From contig NZ_CM001376.1 in the NCBI RefSeq assembly GCF_000237805.1, positions 1,168,349-1,232,348 on the forward strand: 64,000 nt of DNA, in the 5' to 3' direction. The notes beneath the pieces were generated by a model. The model was given only the letters and a program-made list of their open reading frames with translations, did not search any database and was not told the DNA's origin. The translations under genes and the position numbers were made by a program. This DNA is from Jonquetella anthropi DSM 22815 (GTDB lineage: Bacteria; Synergistota; Synergistia; Synergistales; Dethiosulfovibrionaceae). Positions 58,723 to 64,000 of this stretch are shown here, piece by piece (the stretch's first letter is position 1; the number at the start of each line of letters is the position of its first letter).

Positions 58723-59568
58723 ATGAACGCGAAAATTGTTGACGGCAAGGCGCTGGCGGCAAAACTTAAAAGTTCCTACAGCGCACAGATTGAAGACCTG
58801 AAAGCTCGCGGCGTCGAGCCGAAACTGGCAGTACTGATGGTTGGCGACGATCCCGCCTCCGAAGTCTATGCGGGACAGAAGAAGAAGAACTGCGAGAAGC
58901 TGGGCATCGCGTTTGAAATGGACCGGCTGTCCGCCTCATCGACAGAAGAACAGGTTCTTGCCGCCCTTCAAACGCTGAACGACGACCCAACGGTCACGGC
59001 CATCATGGTGGAGATGCCCCTGCCGAAAGGGCTGGACAACAACAAGGTCCAAGCGGCCATCTGCCCTGAAAAGGACATTGACGGCGCGAACCCGGTAAAC
59101 CTTGGCCTGCTGGCTTCCGGCCTGCCTTGCATGAGGGCCTGCACCCCGTCCGCCGCTATCGCGCTGGCCGAAGAGGCCGGCGTGGACTTTAAGGGCAAGA
59201 AGGTGGTCGTGCTGGGCCGAAGCGTCACGGTCGGCAAGCCCGCGGCGCTGATCGCGCTGGAAAAACACGCCACCGTCACGGTCTGCCACAGCCGAACCGT
59301 CGACTTGGCAGGGGAAACCCGACAGGCCGACGTGCTCATCGCGGCCATCGGGAAGCCCAAGTTCGTCACCGCCGACATGGTCAAGCCAGGAGCCGTCGTC
59401 ATCGACGTGGGCATTAACAGCACGCCTGACGGTCTTGTGGGCGACTGCGACACCGAGGCCCTGATGTCAGTGGCCAGCGCCATCACTCCCGTTCCCGGCG
59501 GCGTCGGACCAGTTACCAACGCGAAGCTGATCGGAAACATCGTCGAAGCCGCGTCCCGCAGAGGATAG
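58723..59568 (+). CDS. folD: Methylenetetrahydrofolate dehydrogenase/cyclohydrolase
   Basis: A 281-residue bifunctional enzyme interconverting methylene-, methenyl- and formyl-THF. YAGQKKKNCEKLGI (catalytic Tyr/Lys) is near residues 47-60, MPLPKGLD near 98-105, VLGRSVTVGKPAALI near 163-177, and PVPGGVGP near 259-266. RBS AGGAGG. It is downstream of grdA but beyond a terminator. The small hypothetical gene follows 3 nt after its stop, so those two form an operon. Confidence 0.97.
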   Translation: MNAKIVDGKALAAKLKSSYSAQIEDLKARGVEPKLAVLMVGDDPASEVYAGQKKKNCEKLGIAFEMDRLSASSTEEQVLAALQTLNDDPTVTAIMVEMPLPKGLDNNKVQAAICPEKDIDGANPVNLGLLASGLPCMRACTPSAAIALAEEAGVDFKGKKVVVLGRSVTVGKPAALIALEKHATVTVCHSRTVDLAGETRQADVLIAAIGKPKFVTADMVKPGAVVIDVGINSTPDGLVGDCDTEALMSVASAITPVPGGVGPVTNAKLIGNIVEAASRRG

Positions 59569-59571
59569 ACG

Positions 59572-60033
59572 ATGTCGGAACCTCTCAGCCCGACAGATAA
59601 AGTTCGGCTCGCGAAGGAAATCAGCGACGGCGTCAAGCGGTATATCGCCATTCAAAACGGCCTGCTCAAGTTCTCGTTTGCCAAAGCCCTAGGCTTCCGC
59701 TCGTCGGACCCGACCGCCGCGGCAAACGCCGCGTCCGATCTTCGCGGCGAGCTGTCACCGCTGCTTGACCAGCTGAGAGCCCACGAGCTTTCCGACCAGT
59801 TCTCCATCACCCTTCGCGGGTACCTTCGCCAGCTGCTTCAAGCGATGGACGTTTTCTTGGCTCTGTGCGGCCGGTTGGCCGAGGCTCGGGCGGCAAAGGA
59901 CAAAGCCTACTTGAGAAAGGGCGGCTTCAAGGCCGACTTGGAGAAGCTCCAAGAGGCAGAACGCGCCTATTTGGTCCTTGGCGCCAAGCTGAACGAACTC
60001 GCCGCCGCCGAAGGGCTTCGGAAGAAAAACTGA
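59572..60033 (+). CDS. Hypothetical helical protein downstream of folD
   Basis: Not recognised. 153 residues, mainly charged alpha-helix, no signal peptide, membrane helix or cysteine pair; one Cys near residue 102. Start ATG 59572 is 3 nt after the folD stop, so it is co-transcribed and probably coupled. A strong terminator follows. Confidence 0.6.
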   Translation: MSEPLSPTDKVRLAKEISDGVKRYIAIQNGLLKFSFAKALGFRSSDPTAAANAASDLRGELSPLLDQLRAHELSDQFSITLRGYLRQLLQAMDVFLALCGRLAEARAAKDKAYLRKGGFKADLEKLQEAERAYLVLGAKLNELAAAEGLRKKN

Positions 60034-60066
60034 CCCTGCCCGTTTGAGGCGCTGAACCAGCAAGAC

Positions 60067-60107
60067 AAAAAAAGCCGGCCTCCGCTAACGCGGAGGCCGG
60101 CTTTTTA
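60067..60107. terminator. Bidirectional terminator between convergent genes
   Basis: Stem GCCGGCCTCCGC/GCGGAGGCCGGC with loop TAAC, A run before and T run after, so it can work both ways. Confidence 0.93.
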
Positions 60108-60112
60108 TTTGG

Positions 60113-61582
60113 CTATTCCATTTCCCTGAGCTTGCGGCGCAGCACCTTGCCGGCCGGGGAAAGCGGCAGGGACTCGACGAAATCCACCTTGCGGGGAATT
60201 TTGTAGTTTGCCAGACGCCCTTTGCAGAAGCTGATCAGTTCCCGTTCGGTCAGAGAAGTTCCCTCTTTGAGGACAACGAACGCCCGAGGAATTTCCCCGT
60301 TCACCAAGTGCTTCATCGAAACGACCGCACAGCTGGCAACCGCCGGGTGCTCTGCAAGGACCCGCTCGACTTCCTGCGGGTACACGTTGTACCCGCCGAC
60401 GATGATGATGTCAAGCGCCCGGTCAAGGACGGTGATGAACCCGTCCTCGTCGTACTTGACCACGTCGCCGGTATCGTACCAGCCGTCGGGCAGCAGCCTC
60501 TCGGCGGTGATCTCCGGCGACTTGTAGTACCCTTCAAAGACCGACGGACCGCGGACCCAGAGGCGCCCGGGCACTCCTGCCGGCTGGGGCTTCCTTTCTT
60601 CGTCCCGAACCTCCCAGTCGAACCCGGGCAGGATCGGCCCGATGGTCCCGAGCTTACGCCGGTCGTAGGACGGGTTGACGGCGACCACAGGGGAGCACTC
60701 GGTCGTCCCGTAGCCCTCCAGAACCGGCACGCCGAACACCGACTGGCTGGCCTGGTCCAGCATCAAGTTCAGCCGGTCGCCGCCGGTGATGACCAGTCGA
60801 ACGTCCTTGGGCTTCACGTCGTTGTGAGCCGCCGACCGCTTGAAAAACTCCATCATGGCCGGCACAAGGAAAAGGACCGAACAGCGCGCCGCTTCGATGG
60901 CGCGGAGCGTCTCCAGCGGCGGCATGAAGTTCTGCACCACCGCTGTTTTAGCCCCCATGAAGTTGGGCAAAAGCATCGACAAGGTCATGCCGAACGAGTG
61001 AAAGTTCGGCAGGGCCCACAGGTACGTGTCCTTTTGATAGAACGGGACCTGCTGGGTGCAGGACCGAACGTTGCTGATCAGGTTTTCGTGGGTCAATGGA
61101 ACCGATTTGGGCATGCCGGTCGTCCCGGACGTGGTGAAAAAGACCGCCCAGCTGCTCTTGCCCGGCTCTCCTGCCCGGCCGGTGAACGGCGAAAGAGAGC
61201 CTTGAAGGTCCAGCGCCACAATCGGACGGCCCTCGACGCCGAGGGCTGCCTTCTCGTCGCCCGAGGCGATGACGACGGCGAACGGGTCGATAAACTGAAC
61301 CGTAGGAGCGAGAATCGACGACCCGCTCCGCTGGTTCAGCGGGACAAGCGTGCCTTTCAGCTTCCAGACCGCCAAAGCGAGGGCGAAAAGGGCCGGCGTG
61401 TTGGGCAACAGGGTGACAAGCCGCTGTCCTTCGCTGAAGCCAGCTGACTGAAGGACCCGAACGTTCTCTTCGTACCATTCCCAAACGGTCCCGCCGGTGA
61501 TCCAGTGACCGGCAAACCAAAATGCCGGTTCATCCCGGCGGGCCTGTAGCCGAGGCAACAGGATGTCTTCAAGCCGCTCCAT
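60113..61582 (-). CDS. AMP-forming acyl-CoA synthetase/ligase (ANL superfamily)
   Basis: A 489-residue adenylate-forming enzyme. P-loop-like motif FFTTSGTTGMPKSVPLTHENL is near residues 146-166, GYGTTECSPVVAVN near 290-303, YDTGDVVKYDEDGFITVLDR near 367-386 and the catalytic Lys in PLSPAGKVLRRKL at the end (about 473-485). It activates a carboxylic acid (probably a fatty or aryl acid) to an acyl-AMP and thioester. Substrate unknown. RBS GGGGAGG. Own promoter and shared terminator. Confidence 0.92.
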   Translation of the reverse strand: MERLEDILLPRLQARRDEPAFWFAGHWITGGTVWEWYEENVRVLQSAGFSEGQRLVTLLPNTPALFALALAVWKLKGTLVPLNQRSGSSILAPTVQFIDPFAVVIASGDEKAALGVEGRPIVALDLQGSLSPFTGRAGEPGKSSWAVFFTTSGTTGMPKSVPLTHENLISNVRSCTQQVPFYQKDTYLWALPNFHSFGMTLSMLLPNFMGAKTAVVQNFMPPLETLRAIEAARCSVLFLVPAMMEFFKRSAAHNDVKPKDVRLVITGGDRLNLMLDQASQSVFGVPVLEGYGTTECSPVVAVNPSYDRRKLGTIGPILPGFDWEVRDEERKPQPAGVPGRLWVRGPSVFEGYYKSPEITAERLLPDGWYDTGDVVKYDEDGFITVLDRALDIIIVGGYNVYPQEVERVLAEHPAVASCAVVSMKHLVNGEIPRAFVVLKEGTSLTERELISFCKGRLANYKIPRKVDFVESLPLSPAGKVLRRKLREME

Positions 61583-61650
61583 ACAAAACGAACCTCCCCA
61601 AAACTAAATCGGCCAACCCTGATCGGCCGCAAATTCCGCATTTGTCTTTT

Positions 61651-61679
61651 ATTGTACCCGGTCAGGGTTCATGCCGCAA
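61651..61679 (-). promoter_or_regulatory. Promoter of the AMP-forming ligase gene
   Basis: Minus strand TTGCGG (61674-61679), 17-bp spacer, TACAAT (61651-61656). Confidence 0.5.
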
Positions 61680-61681
61680 GA

Positions 61682-61722
61682 CAAGAGGGACCATGCAGCC
61701 TTTGGAGCCGCACGGTCCCTCT
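61682..61722 (-). terminator. Terminator of the Cys-Gly-repeat protein gene
   Basis: Stem AGAGGGACC/GGTCCCTCT plus GC-rich inner part; minus-strand tail TTGTCTTG. Confidence 0.75.
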
Positions 61723-61733
61723 CTTCTTTTAAG

Positions 61734-61928
61734 TTACTTCTCTTCGTTCGTTTCCCCGCTGGCCGAGCCTTCATGCTTGTGCTTTTCGCAGCCGCAGCCG
61801 CAGCCACACCCGCAGCCGCAACCGCCGCCTTTAACCGTTTTTCTGACCTTGCGGGCCACATACCAGACGGCCAGAAGTCCGATCAGGACCACAATCACAA
61901 TTTGAATCACGCTGCTGTTCTGTTCCAC
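61734..61928 (-). CDS. Mini membrane protein with (Cys-Gly) repeat tail
   Basis: A 64-residue protein: one transmembrane helix (about residues 7-24, IQIVIVVLIGLLAVWYVA), a basic stretch ARKVRKTVKGG, then GCGCGCGCGCGCE followed by KHKHEG and an acidic tail. The alternating Cys-Gly run gives six cysteines. The layout resembles small FeoB-associated Cys-rich membrane proteins, but no feo gene is nearby. Start: GTG 61928 sits 7 nt from GGGAGGT; an ATG at 61934 touches the RBS and is less likely. Metal or Fe-S binding is inference. Confidence 0.72.
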   Translation of the reverse strand: MEQNSSVIQIVIVVLIGLLAVWYVARKVRKTVKGGGCGCGCGCGCGCEKHKHEGSASGETNEEK

Positions 61929-62032
61929 GTTCATACCTCCCCGGCGCCTCGAATGATGATTTTAACAGTGTAAACCCGTATTCGTCTGTTCTGTATCGCA
62001 TTTTTACGGGCCGTGCCGGAAGCCGGGCAGGG

Positions 62033-62038
62033 TATAAT
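62033..62038 (+). promoter_or_regulatory. Candidate -10 for the 62.1-63.0 kb pair
   Basis: Perfect TATAAT, about 45 nt before ATG 62084; no clear -35. Confidence 0.4.
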
Positions 62039-62083
62039 GAAGCCGCGATCCCCTTCGACCAGATCTCCCAAGGAGGGATATTG

Positions 62084-62650
62084 ATGAGTGCTTTTTCATT
62101 TTTTGGAGACCACCCGCTCGTTCTCGGCCTGACCATCGGGCTGTGCGGCGTCGTCTTTGTGACGATCAACGGCTGGCTGCGGCTGCATCGGCTCAAACAG
62201 TACCTGCAGACCCACCTGACGATGACGAACAAGGCGCACAGCGAGCTTCTCAAGGAAAACGACGAGCTGAAGACCAAGTGTGCCAACCTCGAAAAATCGC
62301 TGGCCATGCTCTCGCAGAAGACGTCGGCCGCGGAAAAGAAGACCCTTTTAGCCTACGATCAGACGCTTCACCAGCTGTTTCTTAAAATGCCTGGCTTTGC
62401 CACCGCGTGGGAAGAAGCCCTGCGGGAAACTCAGGCGGAGATGGACAAAAGCGAGTCCGGGCTCAAACCGTTGTTGAACCGAATCTTTCACCCGTCGCTG
62501 TTCGCTTCGTCCGCCGACGCCAAGCGCCCGGGAGAAGAAAGTCAAACCGCTGAGACGAATCAGACGGCCGACGCCGAGGTGACGGCCGAAGAGAAAAAAG
62601 AACCGGCCGACCCAGCAGGCCAGCCGGAAGACAGTCAGGAGGAACGATAA
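62084..62650 (+). CDS. Membrane-anchored coiled-coil hypothetical protein
   Basis: Not recognised. 188 residues: one membrane helix (about 11-30, PLVLGLTIGLCGVVFVTIN), a coiled coil (about 45-88, HSELLKENDELKTKCANLEK), a helical segment, and a Glu/Ala/Gln-rich disordered tail (about 145-188). ATG 62084 follows AAGGAGGG. Two nucleotides after its stop lies the GTG of a GNAT gene, so the two form an operon. Confidence 0.65.
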   Translation: MSAFSFFGDHPLVLGLTIGLCGVVFVTINGWLRLHRLKQYLQTHLTMTNKAHSELLKENDELKTKCANLEKSLAMLSQKTSAAEKKTLLAYDQTLHQLFLKMPGFATAWEEALRETQAEMDKSESGLKPLLNRIFHPSLFASSADAKRPGEESQTAETNQTADAEVTAEEKKEPADPAGQPEDSQEER

Positions 62651-62652
62651 CC

Positions 62653-63060
62653 GTGCCGGACTTTGAACTCAAGATCGTGTCGGACGCACCAGTTGAAGAC
62701 GTGATTGAACTTTACAAGGACGCCGGCTGGTGGGAAGAAGGCTGGAGCCGGGACGCGGCAAAGGCGATGATATCCGGCTCGTTCCGTTTCGCCGGCCTGT
62801 TCCGAGACGGGCAGCTGGTCGGCATGGGTCGTGCCCTGTCCGACGGCGTCAGCGACGCGTACATTCAGGACGTGGTCATCCGCAGCGACCTGCGGGAACA
62901 GGGATGGGGCCTTCACCTCGTCCAGCTGCTGATCACCGAGCTGAAATCGGCTGGCATCGACTGGATCGGGCTCATCGGCGTCCCCGGCTCAGAGAACTTC
63001 TACCGCAAGTTGGGCTTCTCCGTCATGAAGGACTTCGTCCCGATGAAGCTCCAGTGCTGA
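62653..63060 (+). CDS. GNAT-family N-acetyltransferase
   Basis: A 135-residue GCN5-related acetyltransferase. The acetyl-CoA segment is DVVIRSDLREQGWGLHLVQL (about residues 74-93, R-x-x-G-x-G/A like), and IGLIGVPGSENFYRKLGF is the typical beta5/alpha4 end. Single domain, cytosolic, acceptor unknown. GTG start 62653 with AGGAGGAA 9 nt before. Confidence 0.85.
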   Translation: MPDFELKIVSDAPVEDVIELYKDAGWWEEGWSRDAAKAMISGSFRFAGLFRDGQLVGMGRALSDGVSDAYIQDVVIRSDLREQGWGLHLVQLLITELKSAGIDWIGLIGVPGSENFYRKLGFSVMKDFVPMKLQC

Positions 63061-63075
63061 GGCCTGCCGAACGTC

Positions 63076-63699
63076 TTATTTCCCTTTCAGCCCTGCCTTC
63101 TCCCGACCAGCCCGCTCGACCTCTTCAAGGCAAATTGCCAGAACCTGCTCGTACGTCTTCTGATCAGGACAGTACAGCCGCTGAATTGCCACCCAGCCGG
63201 AAGAGAGCGTGACCGTCCGGCACCACCGGTGAGGGACCACGGCGCGCACCCGGTGCCACTCGATCCACTTTCCCTTTCCCCAGCCTGACACCGAACCTTC
63301 AGGCACCGGCCACGGCGCGAGGGAAAAGAAGTGCGCCCACGATGTGAAGCTGATCTTCGGCGACGCGCCCTTGGCGGTCTCGCAGTCCGACCCGGAACCG
63401 TTCAGCACGTATCGGGCGAAAAAGCGGTTCCGCAGGAAAAAGACCCCGGCGACAAAAAAGAACCCCAAGAAGATCAACACAATCGCCGCCATCAGCTTGA
63501 AAACCGAAAAGACGACCGCCGGGTCTGCCGGCGGCTCCAGCCAGCTGACGATGACCGAGACGAGCGTAGAAGGAACGAACCACGCCAGCCCGGAAAAGAC
63601 CAGCAGGTCGTACAGGATAAACAGGTTAGTCATCAGAGGCACGCCGGCCTCCCATGTCAGGAAGTTCTCTCCGGCGTACTTGTCCGAACGGTCTTTCAT
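63076..63699 (-). CDS. Two-helix membrane protein, hypothetical
   Basis: Not recognised. 207 residues. Two hydrophobic helices (about residues 24-50, ILYDLLVFSGLAWFVPSTLVS, and 65-89, FSVFKLMAAIVLIFLGFFFVAGVFF), then a Trp-rich soluble C-terminal part (WAHFFSLAPWPVPEGSVSGW). RBS AAAGGGG. It is convergent with the GNAT gene. Confidence 0.65.
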   Translation of the reverse strand: MKDRSDKYAGENFLTWEAGVPLMTNLFILYDLLVFSGLAWFVPSTLVSVIVSWLEPPADPAVVFSVFKLMAAIVLIFLGFFFVAGVFFLRNRFFARYVLNGSGSDCETAKGASPKISFTSWAHFFSLAPWPVPEGSVSGWGKGKWIEWHRVRAVVPHRWCRTVTLSSGWVAIQRLYCPDQKTYEQVLAICLEEVERAGREKAGLKGK

Positions 63700-63748
63700 G
63701 TTTGCGGCCCCTTTCAGCAGGCGGCATCACGTCGCCGCCGTCACAGTC

Positions 63749-63757
63749 ATCATATCA
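63749..63757 (-). promoter_or_regulatory. Extended -10 promoter of the 63.1-63.7 kb gene
   Basis: Minus strand TGATATGAT (TATGAT at 63749-63754 with TG extension). Confidence 0.4.
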
Positions 63758-63832
63758 CGCGGCGGCGGGTTCTGGCTCGCCCTTTCAGAAGCTCTTCCTC
63801 GACAGCTCAGCATCTTTTCTCCGAACGAATTG

Positions 63833-63867
63833 AACGTCCCGGCCTGAAGGCCGGGACGTTTTTTTGC
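63833..63867 (+). terminator. Rightward terminator without an obvious upstream gene
   Basis: 12-bp perfect stem AACGTCCCGGCC/GGCCGGGACGTT, loop TGAA, followed by TTTTTTT. The nearest rightward gene ends at 63060 and a leftward gene intervenes. The stretch 63758-63832 shows no convincing coding sequence. Confidence 0.85.
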
Positions 63868-63920
63868 GCCGCCCTTTCGCCCGCCCTTCAAACGATTTCA
63901 GGGACTTTTATTTTTTGTAG

Positions 63921-63948
63921 TGCAATCGGTTGCATTTCATGTTACAAT
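63921..63948 (+). promoter_or_regulatory. LacI/GalR-type operator and promoter of the next gene
   Basis: TGCAATCGGTTGCA (63921-63934) is a 14-bp inverted repeat with central CG and one mismatch, the classic LacI-family operator layout. TACAAT follows at 63943-63948. An RBS-like GGAAAGGA at 63983-63990 implies a rightward gene starting just beyond the window. Confidence 0.65.
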
Positions 63949-64000
63949 GCGTCGGTCAAAACGATTTTCGCCAAAAATCACCGGAAAGGACTTGATCGAC

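Noticed and set aside
1-64000. Mobile elements, prophage or CRISPR arrays
   Set aside because: No transposase, integrase, phage or cas-like protein and no regularly spaced repeats were seen on either strand.

Overview
The window looks like one contiguous chromosomal segment of a GC-rich, probably anaerobic, amino-acid- and peptide-fermenting bacterium. It carries housekeeping genes, a selenocysteine-containing glycine reductase protein A, an oligopeptide ABC operon with two binding proteins, two secreted C69 dipeptidases, a D-2-hydroxyacid dehydrogenase and an iron-type alcohol dehydrogenase. The murE product has the DNPR motif of meso-diaminopimelate ligases. This combination would fit a member of Synergistota (Jonquetella/Pyramidobacter/Dethiosulfovibrio-like). 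That placement is inference from gene content, not a search result. No IS element, prophage or CRISPR array was seen.

Layout. 1-2.1 kb: N-terminal half of rpoB and a tRNA-Leu(CAG), both leftward. 2.2-7.3 kb: an Fe-alcohol dehydrogenase, then a leftward five-gene operon (3-hydroxyisobutyrate dehydrogenase family, RibU-like ECF S component, SIMPL-domain protein, TrxR-like flavoprotein without its CxxC, and a C_GCAxxG_C_C protein). 7.4-15 kb: an aminotransferase, an unusual Cys/His/Asp-rich membrane protein, a DUF362 ferredoxin-type protein, a large MscS-type channel, and an aminotransferase/phosphoglycosyl transferase pair. 15-20.9 kb: a leftward SPOR-rapZ-yvcK-whiA-gap-pgk run joining cell-wall and central-carbon regulation to lower glycolysis. 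21-36.4 kb: a complete leftward dcw cluster, mraZ-rsmH-ftsL-ftsI-murE-murF-mraY-murD-ftsW-murG-murC-ftsQ-ftsA-ftsZ, lacking murB and ddl, with an MraZ operator in front. 36.7-38.5 kb: rnpB and glyA. 38.6-47 kb: an oppBCDFA operon behind a long structured leader, then a creatininase-family enzyme and a second OppA paralogue. 47-50.2 kb: a YyaL-like protein, a HAD phosphatase, and a cobalamin riboswitch with an intrinsic-terminator expression platform controlling one small PQ-loop/SemiSWEET-like membrane protein. 50.4-54.7 kb: tandem C69 dipeptidases and a hypothetical. 54.7-60 kb: D-2-hydroxyacid dehydrogenase, exonuclease III, a degenerate ProRS-like protein that keeps an editing domain, grdA (in-frame UGA = selenocysteine), folD and a small helical protein. 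60-64 kb: an AMP-forming ligase, a Cys-Gly-repeat mini membrane protein, small membrane/GNAT genes, and a LacI-type operator with promoter at the right edge.

How it fits together. Secreted dipeptidases and Opp import would supply amino acids. glyA and folD handle serine/glycine and one-carbon units, and GrdA is the selenoprotein of the glycine reductase Stickland reaction, whose other subunits are not here. The most unusual elements are the B12-riboswitch-controlled mini transporter (49.5-50.2 kb), the pseudo-ProRS with a retained editing domain (56.5-58.0 kb), the Cys-free TrxR-like/C_GCAxxG pair (3.7-5.1 kb), and two cysteine-repeat membrane proteins (8.7 and 61.8 kb).
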